In this document: in pieces, positions 15,001 to 30,000 of the stretch | Layout: each line of letters begins with the position of its first letter | Position numbering within the stretch: the stretch's first letter is position 1 | NCBI RefSeq assembly: GCF_964340395.1 | Contig: NC_135551.1 | Span: forward strand, 4,493,463 to 4,557,462 | Direction: 5' to 3' | Length of the DNA stretch: 64,000 nt | From: Glandiceps talaboti | Lineage: Eukaryota; Hemichordata; Enteropneusta; Spengelidae | Notes under the pieces: generated by a model | The model's database searches: none | Seen by the model: only the letters and a program-made list of their open reading frames with translations | What the model was told of the DNA's origin: nothing | Position numbers and translations under genes: made by a program

Positions 15001-18000
15001 AGTAATTTTACAATTCCAAAATCTTCACTTACTTCTTCCAGTTCTTGCTTGGCTGTCTGATGTTCATCTGCCATCTGTGTTCGTGCCATCTTGCTTGGCC
15101 TTGGGGTTCCATCCTGAAAGGAATGAATCAAACACAGTATAAACTTATTGATTGAATTAAATAACATTCTTTTAGATTCTAATAATTACTCCTAATGTTG
15201 CCACTACTCAGATTAACCTTTTTTAAAAGATATTACTACTGATAATAAAATTATGCTAATCTCCAAAATATTATTTCATTCAGCTACAATCTACTTGTGA
15301 CATAAGGTTGCCACCACTTGTCATGAGCTTAGTACTGACAAAAGACCCTTTAGATAACTTGTACTTTCTATTGATGAAAGAAAAAACATATTGGCCAACA
15401 AAACCAAATGACCATTTTCAGTAATTTTACAATTCCAAAATCTTCACTTACTTCTTCCAGTTCTTGCTTGGCTGCCTGTTGTTCATCTGCCATCTGTGTT
15501 CGTGCCATCTTGCTTGGCCTTGGAGTTCCATCCTGAAAGGAATGAATCAAACACAGTATAAACTTATTGCTGGAATGAAATAACATTCATTTAGATACCA
15601 ATAATTACTTTTAAAGTTGCCACTACTCACGTTAACCTTTTTCAAAAGATATTACTACCGATAATAAAGTTATGCTAATCTCCAAAATATTATTTCATTC
15701 AGCTACAATCTACTTGTGACATAAGGTTGTCACTACTTGTCATGTGCTTAGTACTGACAGAAGACCCTTTAGATAACTTGTACTTTCTATTGATGAAAGA
15801 AAAAACATATTGGCCAACATAACCTAATGACCATTTTCAGTAATTTTACAATTCCAAAATCTTCACTTACTTCTTCCAGTTCTTGCTTGGCTGTCTGATG
15901 TTCATCTGCCATCTGTGTTCGTGCCATCTTGCTTGGCCTTGGGGTTCCATCCTGAAAGGAATGAATCAAACACAGTATAAACTTATTGATTGAATTAAAT
16001 AACATTCTTTTAGATTCTAATAATTACTCCTAATGTTGCCACTACTCAGATTAACCTTTTTAAAAAGATATTACTACTGATAATAAAATTATGCTAATCT
16101 CCAAAATATTATTTCATTCAGCTACAATCTACTTGTGACATAAGGTTGCCACCACTTGTCATGTGCTTAGTACTGACAAAAGACCCTTTAGATAACTTGT
16201 ACTTTCTATTGATGAAAGAAAAAACATATTGGCCAACAAAACCAAATGACCATTTTCAGTAATTTTACAATTCCAAAATCTTCACTTACTTCTTCCACTT
16301 CTTGCTTGGCTGTCTGATGTTCATCTGCCATCTGTGTTCGTGCCATCTTGCTTGGCCTTGGGGTTCCATCCTGAAAGGAATGAATCAAACACAGTATAAA
16401 CTTATTGATTGAATGAAATAACATTCATTTAGATTCTAATAATTACTCTTAATGTTGCCACTACTCACATTAACCTTTTTCAAAAGATATTACTACCGAT
16501 AATAAAATTATGCTAATCTCCAAAATATTATTTCATTCAGCTACAATCTACTTGTGACATAAGGTTGTCACTACTTGTCATGTGCTTAGTACTGACAAAA
16601 GACCCTTTAGATAACTTGTACTTTCTATTGATGAAAGAAAAAACATATTGGCCAACAAAACCTAATGACCATTTTCAGTAATTTTACAATTCCAAAATCT
16701 TCACTTACTTCTTCCAGTTCTTGCTTGGCTGCCTGTTGTTCATCTGCCATCTGTGTTCGTGCCATCTTGCTTGGCCTTGGAGTTCCATCCTGAAAGGAAT
16801 GAATCAAACACAGTATAAACTTATTGCTGGAATGAAATAACATTCATTTAGATACCAATAATTAATTTTAAAGTTGCCACTACTCACGTTAACCTTTTTC
16901 AAAAGATATTACTACCGATAATAAAGTTATGCTAATCTCCAAAATATTATTTCATTCAGCTACAATCTACTTGTGACATAAGGTTGTCACTACTTGTCAT
17001 GTGCTTAGTACTGACAGAAGACCCTTTAGATAACTTGTACTTTCTATTGATGAAAGAAAAAACATATTGGCCAACATAACCTAATGACCATTTTCAGTAA
17101 TTTTACAATTCCAAAATCTTCACTTACTTCTTCCAGTTCTTGCTTGGCTGTCTGATGTTCATCTGCCATCTGTGTTCGTGCCATCTTGCTTGGCCTTGGG
17201 GTTCCATCCTGAAAGGAATGAATCAAACACAGTATAAACTAATTGATTGAATTAAATAACATTCTTTTAGATTCTAATAATTACTCCTAATGTTGCCACT
17301 ACTCAGATTAACCTTTTTTAAAAGATATTACTACTGATAATAAAATTATGCTAATCTCCAAAATATTATTTCATTCAGCTACAATCTACTTGTGACATAA
17401 GGTTGCCACCACTTGTCATGAGCTTAGTACTGACAAAAGACCCTTTAGATAACTTGTACTTTCTATTGATGAAAGAAAAAACATATTGGCCAACAAAACC
17501 AAATGACCATTTTCAGTAATTTTACAATTCCAAAATCTTCACTTACTTCTTCCAGTTCTTGCTTGGCTGTCTGATGTTCATCTGCCATCTGTGTTCGTGC
17601 CATCTTGCTTGGCCTTGGGGTTCCATCCTGAAAGGAATGAATCAAACACAGTATAAACTTATTGATTGAATGAAATAACATTCATTTAGATTCTAATAAT
17701 TACTCTTAATGTTGCCACTACTCACATTAACCTTTTTCAAAAGATATTACTACCGATAATAAAATTATGCTAATCTCCAAAATAGTATTTCATTCAGCTA
17801 CAATCTACTTGTGACATAAGGTTGTCACTACTTGTCATGTGCTTAGTACTGACAAAAGACCCTTTAGATAACTTGTACTTTCTATTGATGAAAGAAAAAA
17901 CATATTGGCCAACAAAACCTAATGACCATTTTCAGTAATTTTACAATTCCAAAATCTTCACTTACTTCTTCCACTTCTTGCTTGGCTGTCTGATGTTCAT

Positions 18001-18046
18001 CTGCCATCTGTGTTCGTGCCATCTTGCTTGGCCTTGGGGTTCCATC
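1..18046 (-). CDS. Array zone I, exons 1-43: homogeneous, mostly Leu-25 type
   Basis: Exons of 81 nt start (low coordinate) at 370, 789, 1208 and 1627; then every 419 bp from 2045 to 5816; then every 419 bp from 6234 to 17966. The predominant peptide ends QELEE. Distinct exon alleles are: QEVEE copies (for example 3302, 7491, 8748); a QQ/AA allele with Gln-18 and Ala-20 (1208, 5397, 9167, 10843, 12519, 13357, 14614, 15452, 16709); and a Ser-4/Arg-13/Lys-19/Ser-22 allele (2045, 6234). In the QQ/AA allele codon 3 is ACT instead of ACC, a silent change. Only two of the spacings differ from 419 (both 418, homologous positions in a duplicated block). This is the youngest-looking part of the array. 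Confidence 0.78.
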
Positions 18047-21000
18047 CTGAAAGGAATGAATCAAACACAGTATAAACTTATTGATTGAATTAAATAACAT
18101 TCATTTAGATTCTAATAATTACTCTTAATGTTGCCACTACTCAGATTAACCTTTTTCAAAAGATATTACTACCGATAATAAAATTATGCTAATCTCCAAA
18201 ATAGTATTTCATTCAGCTACAATCTACTTGGGACATAAGGTTGTCACTACTTGTCATGTGCTTAGTACTGACAAAAGACCCTTTAGATAACTTGTACCTT
18301 CTATTGATGAAAGAAAAAACATATTGGCCAACAAAACCGAATGACCATTTACAGTAATTTTACAATTCCAAAACGTTCACTTACTTCTTCCACTTCTTGC
18401 TTGGCTGTCTGATGTTCATCTGCCATCTGTTTTCGTGCCATCTTGCTTGGCCTTGGGGTTCCATCCTGAAAGGAATGAATCAAACACAGTATAAACTTAT
18501 TGATTGAATGAAATAACATTCATTTAGATTCTAATAATTACTCTTAATGTTGCCACTACTCACATTAACCTTTTTCAAAAGATATTACTACCGATAATAA
18601 AATTATGCTAATCTACAAAATAGTATTTCATTCAGCTACAATCTACTTGTGACATAAGGTTGTCACTACTTGTCATGTGTTTAGTACTGACAAAAGACCC
18701 TTTAGATAACTTGTACTTTCTATTGATGAAAGAAAAAACATATTGGCCACCAAACCTAATGACCATTTTCAGTAATTTTACAATTCCAAAATCTTCACTT
18801 ACTTCTTCTACTTCTTGCTTGGCTGTCTGATGTTCATCTGCCATCTGTTTTCGTGCCATCTTGCTTGGCCTTGGGGTTCCATCCTGAAAGGAATGAATCA
18901 AATACAGTATAAACTTATTGATGGAATGAAATAACATTCATTTAGATTCCAATAATTACTCTTAATGTTGCCACTACTCACATTAACCTTTTTCAAAAGA
19001 TATTACTATCGATAATAAAATTATGCTAATCTCCAAAATAGTATTTCATTCAGCTACAATCTACTTGTGACATAAGGTTGTCACTACTTGTCATGTGCTT
19101 AGTACTGACAAAAGACCCTTTAGATAACTTGTACCTTCTATTGATGAAAGAAAAAACATATTGGCCAACAAAACCTAATGACCATTTTCAGTAATTTTAC
19201 AATTCCAAAATCTTCACTTACTTCTTCCACTTCTTGCTTGGCTGCCTGATGTTCATCTGACATCTGTTTTCGTGCCATCTTGCTTGGCCTTGGAGTTCCA
19301 TCCTAAAAGGAATGAATCAAACACAGTATAAACTTATTGCTGGAATGAAATAACATTCATTTAGATACCAATAATTACTTTTAAAGTTGCCACTACTCAC
19401 GTTAACCTTTTTCAAAAGATATTACTACAGATAATAAAATTATGCTAATCTCCAAAATATTATTTCATTCAGCTACAATCTACTTGTGACATAAGGTTGT
19501 CACTACTTGTCATGTGCTTAGTACTGACAAAAGACCCTTTAGATAACTTGTACTTTCTATTGATGAAAGAAAAAACATATTGGCCAAGAAAACCTAATGA
19601 CCATTTTCAGTAATTTTACAATTCCAAAATCTTCACTTACTTCTTCCACTTCTTGCTTGGCTGTCTGATGTTCATCTGCCATCTGTGTTCGTGCCATCTT
19701 GCTTGGCCTTGGAGTTCCATCCTAAAAGGAATGAATCAAACACAGTATAAACTTATTGCTGGAATGAAATAACATTCATTTAGATACCAATAATTACTTT
19801 TAAAGTTGCCACTACTCACGTTAACCTTTTTCAAAAGATATTACTACCGATAATAAAGTTATGCTAATCTCCAAAATATTATTTCATTCAGCTACAATCT
19901 ACTTGTGACATAAGGTTGTCACTACTTCTCATGTGCTTAGTACTGACAGAAGACCCTTTAGATAACTTGTACTTTCTATTGATGAAAGAAAAAACATATT
20001 GGCCAAGAAAACCTAATGACCATTTTCAGTAATTTTACAATTCCAAAATCTTCACTTACTTCTTCCACTTCTTGCTTGGCTGTCTGATGTTCATCTGCCA
20101 TCTGTGTTCGTGCCATCTTGCTTGGCCTTGGAGTTCCATCCTAAAAGGAATGAATCAAACACAGTATAAACTTATTGCTGGAATGAAATAACATTCATTT
20201 AGATACCAATAATTACTTTTAAAGTTGCCACTACTCACGTTAACCTTTTTCAAAAGATATTACTACCGATAATAAAGTTATGCTAATCTCCAAAATATTA
20301 TTTCATTCAGCTACAATCTACTTGTGACATAAGGTTGTCACTACTTCTCATGTGCTTAGTACTGACAGAAGACCCTTTAGATAACTTGTACTTTCTATTG
20401 ATGAAAGAAAAAACATATAGGCCAACAAAACCTAATGACCATTTTCAGTAATTTTACAATTCCAAAATCTTCACTTACTTCTTCCACTTCTTGCTTGGCT
20501 GTGTGATGTTCATCTGCCATCTGTGTTCGTGCCATCTTGCTTGGCCTTGGGGTTCCATCCTGAAAGGAATGAATCAAACACAGTATAAACTTATTGATTG
20601 AATGAAATAACATTCATTTAGAATTCTAATAATTACTCTTAATGTTGCCACTACTCACATTAACCTTTTTCAAAAGATATTACTACCGATAATAAAATTA
20701 TGCTAATCTCCAAAATAGTATTTCATTCAGCTACAATCTACTTGGGACATAAGGTTGTCACTACTTGTCATGTGCTTAGTACTGACAAAAGACCCTTTAG
20801 ATAACTTGTACCTTCTATTGATGAAAGAAAAAACATATTGGCCAACAAAACCGAATGACCATTTTCAGTAATTTTACAATTCCAAAATGTTCACTTACTT
20901 CTTCCACTTCTTGCTTGGCTGTCTGATGTTCATCTGCCATCTGTGTTCGGGCCATCTTGCTTGGCCTTGGGGTTCCATCCTGAAAGGAATGAATCAAACA

Positions 21001-24000
21001 CAGTATAAACTTATTGATTGAATGAAATAACATTCATTTAGATTCTAATAATTACTCTTAATGTTGCCACTACTCACATTAACCTTTTTCAAAAGATATT
21101 ACTACCGATAATGAAATTATGCTAATCTCCAAAATAGTATTTCATTCAGCTACAATCTACTTGTGACATAAGGTTGTCACTACTTGTCATGTGCTTAGTA
21201 CTGACAAAAGACCCTTTAGATAACTTGTACTTTCTATTGATGAAAGAAAAAACATATTGGCCACCAAACCAAATGACCATTTTCAGTAATTTTACAATTC
21301 CAAAATCTTCACTTACTTCTTCCACTTCTTGCTTGGCTGTCTGATGTTCATCTGCCATCTGTGTTCGTGCCATCTTGCTTGGCCTTGGGGTTCCATCCTG
21401 AAAGGAATGAATCAAACACAGTATAAACTTATTGATTGAATGAAATAACATTCATTTAGATTCTAATAATTACTCTTAATGTTGCCACTACTCACATTAA
21501 CCTTTTTCAAAAGATATTACTACCGATAATAAAATTATGCTAATCTCCAAAATAGTATTTCATTCAGCTACAATCTACTTGTGACATAAGGTTGTCACTA
21601 CTTGTCATGTGCTTAGCACTGACAAAAGACCCTTTAGATAACTTGTACCTTCTATTGATGAAAGAAAAAACATATTGGCGAACAAAACCGAATGACCATT
21701 TTCAGTAATTTTACAATTCCAAAATCTTCACTTACTTCTTCCACTTCTTGCTTGGCTGTGTGATGTTCATCTGCCATCTGTGTTCGTGCCATCTTGCTTG
21801 GCCTTGGGGTTCCATCCTGAAAGGAATGAATCAAACACAGTATAAACTTATTGATTGAATGAAATAACATTCATTTAGATTCTAATAATTACTCTTAATG
21901 TTGCCACTACTCACATTAACCTTTTTCAAAAGATATTACTACCGATAATAAAATTATGCTAATCTCCAAAATAGTATTTCATTCAGCTACAATCTACTTG
22001 GGACATAAGTTTGTCACCACTTGTCATGTGTTTAGTACTGACAAAAGACCCTTTAGATAACTTGTACTTTCTATTGATGAAAGAAAAAACATATTGGCCA
22101 CCAAACCAAATGACCATTTTCAGTAATTTTACAATTCCAAAATCTTCACTTACTTCTTCCACTTCTTGCTTGGCTGTCTGATGTTCATCTGCCATCTGTT
22201 TTCGTGCCATCTTGCTTGGCCTTGGGGTTCCATCCTGAAAGGAATGAATCAAATACAGTATAAACTTATTGATGGAATGAAATAACATTCATTTATATTC
22301 TAATAATTACTCTTAATGTTGCCACTACTCACATTAACCTTTTTCAAAAGATATTACTACCGATAATAAAATTATGCTAATCTCAAAAATAGTATTTCAT
22401 TCAGCTACAATCTACTTGTGACATAAGGTTGTCACCACTTGTCATGTGCTTAGTACCGACAAAAGACCCTTTAGATAACTTGTACCTTCTATTGATGAAA
22501 GAAAAAACATATTGGCCAACAAAACCGAATGACCATTTTCAGTAATTTTACAATTCCAAAATGTTCACTTACTTCTTCCACTTCTTGCTTGGCTGTCTGA
22601 TGTTCATCTGCCATCTGTGTTCGTGCCATCTTGCTTGGCCTTGGGGTTCCATCCTGAAAGGAATGAATCAAACACAATATAAACTTATTGATTGAATGAA
22701 ATAACATTCATTTTGATTCTAATAATTACTCTTAATGTTGCCACTACTCACATTAACCTTTTTCAAAAGATATTACTACCGATAATAAAATTATGCTAAT
22801 CTCCAAAATAGTATTTCATTCAGCTACAATCTACTTGGGACATAAGGTTGTCACTACTTGTCATGTGCTTAGTACTGACAAAAGACCCTTTAGATAACTT
22901 GTACCTTATATTGATGAAAGAAAAAACATATTGGCCAACAAAACCTAATGACCATTTTCAGTAATTTTACAATTCCAAAATCTTCACTTACTTCTTCCAC
23001 TTCTTGCTTGGCTGTCTGATGTTCATCTGCCATCTGTTTTCGTGCCATCTTGCTTGGCCTTGGGGTTCCATCCTGAAAGGAATGAATCAAATACAGTATA
23101 AACTTATTGATGGAATGAAATAACATTCATTTATATTCTAATAATTACTCTTAATGTTGCCACTACTCACATTAACCTTTTTCAAAAGATATTACTACCG
23201 ATAATAAAATTATGCTAATCTCAAAAATAGTATTTCATTCAGCTACAATCTACTTGTGACATAAGGTTGTCACCACTTGTCATGTGCTTAGTACTGACAA
23301 AAGACCCTTTAGATAACTTGTACCTTCTATTGATGAAAGAAAAAACATATTGGCCAACAAAACCGAATGACCATTTTCAGTAATTTTACAATTCCAAAAT
23401 GTTCACTTACTTCTTCCACTTCTTGCTTGGCTGTCTGATGTTCATCTGCCATCTGTGTTCGTGCCATCTTGCTTGGCCTTGGGGTTCCATCCTGAAAGGA
23501 ATGAATCAAACACAGTATAAACTTATTGATTGAATTAAATAACATTCATTTAGATTCTAATAATTACTCTTAATGTTGCCACTACTCAGATTAACCTTTT
23601 TCAAAAGATATTACTACTGATAATAAAATTATGCTAATCTCCAAAATAGTATTTCATTCAGCTACAATCTACTTGTGACATAAGGTTGTCAATACTTGTC
23701 ATGTGCTTAGTATTGACAAAAGACCCTTTAGATAACTTGTACTTTCTATTGATGAAAGAAAAAACATATAGGCCAACAAAACCTAATGACCATTTTCAGT
23801 AATTTTACAATTCCAAAATCTTCACTTACTTCTTCCACTTCTTGTTTGGTTGTCTGATGTTCATCTGCCATCTGTGTTCGTGCCATCTTGCTTGGCCTTG
23901 GGGTTCCATCCTGAAAGGAATGAATCAAACACAGTATAAACTTATTGATTAAATTAAATAACATTCATTTAGATTCTAATAATTACTCTTAATGTTGCCA

Positions 24001-27000
24001 CCACTCATATTAACCTTTTTCAAAGATATTACTACTGATAATAAAATTATGCTAATCTCCAAAATAGTATTTCATTCAGCTACAATCTACTTGTGACATA
24101 AGGTTGTCACTACTTGTCATGTGCTTAGTACTGACAAAAGACCCTTTAGATAACTTGTACTTTCTTTTGATGAAAGAAAAAACATATAGGCCAACAAAAC
24201 CTAATGACCATTTTCAGTAATTTTACAATTCCAAAATCTTCACTTACTTCTTCCACTTCTTGCTTGGCTGTCTGATGTTCATCTACCATCTGTGTTCGTG
24301 CCATCTTGCTTGACCTTGGGGTTCCATCCTGAAAGGAATGAATCAAACACAGTATAAACTTATTGATTGAATTAAATAACATTCATTTAGATTCTAATAA
24401 TTACTCTTAATGTTGCCACTACTCAGATTAACCTTTTTCAAAAGATATTACTACTGATAATAAAATTATGCTAATCTCCAAAATAGTATTTCATTCAGCT
24501 ACAATCTACTTGTGACATAAGGTTGTCACTACTTGTCATGTGCTTAGTACTGACAAAAGACCCTTTAGATAACTTGTACTTTCTATTGATGAAAGAAAAA
24601 ACATATAGGCCAACAAAACCTAATGACCATTTTCAGTAATTTTACAATTCCAAAATCTTCACTTACTTCTTCCACTTCTTGTTTGGTTGTCTGATGTTCA
24701 TCTGCCATCTGTGTTCCTGCCATCTTGCTTGGCCTTGGGGTTCCATCCTGAAAGGAATGAATCAAATACAGTATAAACTTATTGATTAAATTAAATAACA
24801 TTCATTTAGATTCTAATAATTACTCTTAATGTTGCCACCACTCATATTAACCGTTTTCAAAGATATTACTACTGATAATAAAATTATGCTAATCTCCAAA
24901 ATAGTATTTCATTCAGCTACAATCTACTTGTGACATAAGGTTGTCACTACTTGTCATGTGCTTAGTACTGACAAAAGACCCTTTAGATAACTTGTACTTT
25001 CTATTGATTAAAGAAAAAACATATTGGCCAACAAAACCTAATGACCATTTTCAGTAATTTTACAATTCGATAATCTTCACTTACTTCTTCCACTTCTTGA
25101 CTGGCTGTCTTATGTTCATCTGCCATCTGTGTTCGTGCCATCTTGCTTGGCCTTGAGGTTCCATCCTGAAAGGAATGAATCAAACACAGTATAAACTTAT
25201 TGATTGAATGAAATAACATTCATTTAGATTCTAATAATTACTCTTAATGTTGCCACTACTCACATTAACCTTTTTCAAAAGATATTACTACCGATAATAA
25301 AATTATGCTATTCTCCAAAATATTATTTCATTCAGCTACAATCTACTTGTGACATAAAGTTGTCACTACTTGTCATGTGCTTAGTACTGACAAAAGACCC
25401 TTTAGATAACTTGTACTTTCTATTGATGAAAGAAAAAACATATTGGCCAACAAAACCGAATGACCATTTTCAGTAATTTTACAATTCCAAAATCTTCACT
25501 TACTTCTTCCACTTCTTGCTTGGCTGTCTGATGTTCATCTGCCATCTGTGTTCGTGCCATCTTGCTTGGCCTTGGGGTTCCATCCTGAAAGGAATGAATC
25601 AAACACAGTATAAACTTATTGATTGAATTAAATAACATTCATTTAGATTCTAATAATTACTCTTAATGTTGCCACTACTCACATTAACCTTTTTCAAAAG
25701 ATATTACTACCGATAATAAAATTATGCTAATCTCCAAAATAGTATTTCATTCAGCTACAATCTACTTGTGACATAAGGTTGTCACCACTTGTCATGTGCT
25801 TAGTACTGACAAAAGACCCTTTAGATAACTTGTACTTTCTATTGATGAAAGAAAAAACATATTGGCCAACAAAACCAAACGACCATTTTCAGTAATTTTA
25901 CAATTCCAAAATCTTCACTTACTTCTTCCACTTCTTGCTTGGCTGTCTGATGTTCATCTGCCATCTGTGTTCGTGCCATCTTGCTTGGCCTTGGGGTTCC
26001 ATCCTGAAAGGAATGAATCAAACACAGTATAAACTTATTGATTGAATGAAATAACATTCATTTAGATTCTAATAATTACTCTTATGTTGCCACTACTCAC
26101 ATTAACCTTTTTCAAAAGATATTACTACCGATAATAAAATTATGCTAATCTCCAAAATAGTATTTCATTCAGCTACAATCTACTTGTGACATAAGGTTGT
26201 CACTACTTGTCATGTGCTTAGCACTGACAAAAGACCCTTTAGATAACTTGTACCTTCTATTGATGAAAGAAAAAACATATTGGCGAACAAAACCGAATGA
26301 CCATTTTCAGTAATTTTACAATTCCAAAATCTTCACTTACTTCTTCCACTTCTTGCTTGGCTGTGTGATGTTCATCTGCCATCTGTGTTCGTGCCATCTT
26401 GCTTGGCCTTGGGGTTCCATCCTGAAAGGAATGAATCAAACACATTATAAACTTATTGATTGAATGAAATAACATTCATTTAGATTCTAATAATTACTCT
26501 TAATGTTGCCACTACTCACATTAACCTTTTTCAAAAGATATTACTACCGATAATAAAATTATGCTAATCTCCAAAATAGTATTTCATTCAGCTACAATCT
26601 ACTTGTGACATAAGGTTGTCACTACTTGTCATGTGCTTAGTACTGACAAAAGACCCTTTAGATAACTTGTACTTTCTATTGATGAAAGAAAAAACATATA
26701 GGCCAACAAAACCTAATGACCATTTTCAGTAATTTTACAATTCCAAAATCTTCACTTACTTCTTCCACTTCTTGTTTGGTTGTCTGATGTTCATCTGCCA
26801 TCTGTGTTCGTGCCATCTTGCTTGGCCTTGGGGTTCCATCCTGAAAGGAATGAATCAAATACAGTATAAACTTATTGATTAAATTAAATAACATTCATTT
26901 AGATTCTAATAATTACTCTTAATGTTGCCACCACTCATATTAACCGTTTTCAAAGATATTACTACTGATAATAAAATTATGCTAATCTCCAAAATAGTAT

Positions 27001-30000
27001 TTCATTCAGCTACAATCTACTTGTGACATAAGGTTGTCACTACTTGTCATGTGCTTAGTACTGACAAAAGACCCTTTAGATAACTTGTACTTTCTATTGA
27101 TTAAAGAAAAAACATATTGGCCAACAAAACCTAATGACCATTTTCAGTAATTTTACAATTCGATAATCTTCACTTACTTCTTCCACTTCTTGACTGGCTG
27201 TCTTATGTTCATCTGCCATCTGTGTTCGTGCCATCTTGCTTGGCCTTGAGGTTCCATCCTGAAAGGAATGAATCAAACACAGTATAAACTTATTGATTGA
27301 ATGAAATAACATTCATTTAGATTCTAATAATTACTCTTAATGTTGCCACTACTCACATTAACCTTTTTCAAAAGATATTACTACCGATAATAAAATTATG
27401 CTATTCTCCAAAATATTATTTCATTCAGCTACAATCTACTTGTGACATAAAGTTGTCACTACTTGTCATGTGCTTAGTACTGACAAAAGACCCTTTAGAT
27501 AACTTGTACTTTCTATTGATGAAAGAAAAAACATATTGGCCAACAAAACCGAATGACCATTTTCAGTAATTTTACAATTCCAAAATCTTCACTTACTTCT
27601 TCCACTTCTTGCTTGGCTGTCTGATGTTCATCTGCCATCTGTGTTCGTGCCATCTTGCTTGGCCTTGGGGTTCCATCCTGAAAGGAATGAATCAAACACA
27701 GTATAAACTTATTGATTGAATTAAATAACATTCATTTAGATTCTAATAATTACTCTTAATGTTGCCACTACTCACATTAACCTTTTTCAAAAGATATTAC
27801 TACCGATAATAAAATTATGCTAATCTCCAAAATATTATTTCATTCAGCTACAATCTACTTGTGACATAAGGTTGTCACCACTTGTCATGTGCTTAGTACT
27901 GACAAAAGACCCTTTAGATAACTTGTACTTTCTATTGATGAAAGAAAAAACATATTGGCCAACAAAACCTAATGACCATTTTCAGTAATTTTACAATTCG
28001 ATAATCTTCACTTACTTCTTCCACTTCTTGACTGGCTGTCTTATGTTCATCTGCCATCTGTGTTCGTGCCATCTTGCTTGGCCTTGAGGTTCCATCCTGA
28101 AAGGAATGAATCAAACACAGTATAAACTTATTGATTGAATGAAATAACATTCATTTAGATTCTAATAATTACTCTTAATGTTGCCACTACTCACATTAAC
28201 CTTTTTCAAAAGATATTACTACCGATAATAAAATTATGCTATTCTCCAAAATATTATTTCATTCAGCTACAATCTACTTGTGACATAAAGTTGTCACTAC
28301 TTGTCATGTGCTTAGTACTGACAAAAGACCCTTTAGATAACTTGTACTTTCTATTGATGAAAGAAAAAACATATTGGCCAACAAAACCGAATGACCATTT
28401 TCAGTAATTTTACAATTCCAAAATCTTCACTTACTTCTTCCACTTCTTGCTTGGCTGTCTGATGTTCATCTGCCATCTGTGTTCGTGCCATCTTGCTTGG
28501 CCTTGGGGTTCCATCCTGAAAGGATGAATCAAACACAGTATAAACTTATTGATTGAATTAAATAACATTCATTTAGATTCTAATAATTACTCTTAATGTT
28601 GCCACTACTCACATTAACCTTTTTCAAAAGATATTACTACCGATAATAAAATTATGCTAATCTCCAAAATAGTATTTCATTCAGCTACAATCTACTTGTG
28701 ACATAAGGTTGTCACCACTTGTCATGTGCTTAGTACTGACAAAAGACCCTTTAGATAACTTGTACTTTCTATTGATGAAAGAAAAAACATATTGGCCAAC
28801 AAAACCAAACGACCATTTTCAGTAATTTTACAATTCCAAAATCTTCACTTACTTCTTCCACTTCTTGCTTGGCTTTCTGATGTTCACCTGCCATCTGTGT
28901 TCGTGCCATCTTGCTTGGCCTTGGGGTTCCATCCTGAAAGGAATGAATCAAACACAGTATAAACTTATTGATTGAATGAAATAACATTCATTTAGATTCT
29001 AATAATTACTCTTATGTTGCCACTACTCACATTAACCTTTTTCAAAAGATATTACTACCGATAATAAAATTATGCTAATCTCCAAAATAGTATTTCATTC
29101 AGCTACAATCTACTTGTGACATAAGGTTGTCACTACTTGTCATGTGTTTAGTACTGACAAAAGACCCTTTAGATAACTTGTACCTTCTATTGATGAAAGA
29201 AAAAACATATTGGCGAACAAAACCGAATGACCATTTTCAGTAATTTTACAATTCCAAAATCTTCACTTACTTCTTCCACTTCTTGCTTGGCTGTGTGATG
29301 TTCATCTGCCATCTGTGTTCGTGCCATCTTGCTTGGCCTTGGGGTTCCATCCTGAAAGGAATGAATCAAACACATTATAAACTTATTGATTGAATGAAAT
29401 AACATTCATTTAGATTCTAATAATTACTCTTAATGTTGCCACTACTCACATTAACCTTTTTCAAAAGATATTACTACCGATAATAAAATTATGCTAATCT
29501 CCAAAATAGTATTTCATTCAGCTACAATCTACTTGTGACATAAGGTTGTCACTACTTGTCATGTGCTTAGTACTGACAAAAGACCCTTTAGATAACTTGT
29601 ACTTTCTATTGATTAAAGAAAAAACATATTGGCCAACAAAACCTAATGACCATTTTCAGTAATTTTACAATTCCAAAATCTTCACTTACTTCTTCCACTT
29701 CTTGCTTGGCTGTCTGATGTTCATCTACCATCTGTGTTCGTGCCATCTTGCTTGGCCTTGGGGTTCCATCCTGAAAGGAATGAATCAAACACAGTATAAA
29801 CTTATTGATTGAATGAAATAACATTCATTTAGATTCTAATAATTACTCTTAATGTTGCCACTACTCACATTAACCTTTTTCAAAAGATATTACTACCGAT
29901 AATAAAATTATGCTAATCTCCAAAATATTATTTCATTCAGCTACAATCTACTTGTGACATAAGGTTGTCACTACTTGGCATGTGCTTAGTACTGACAAAA

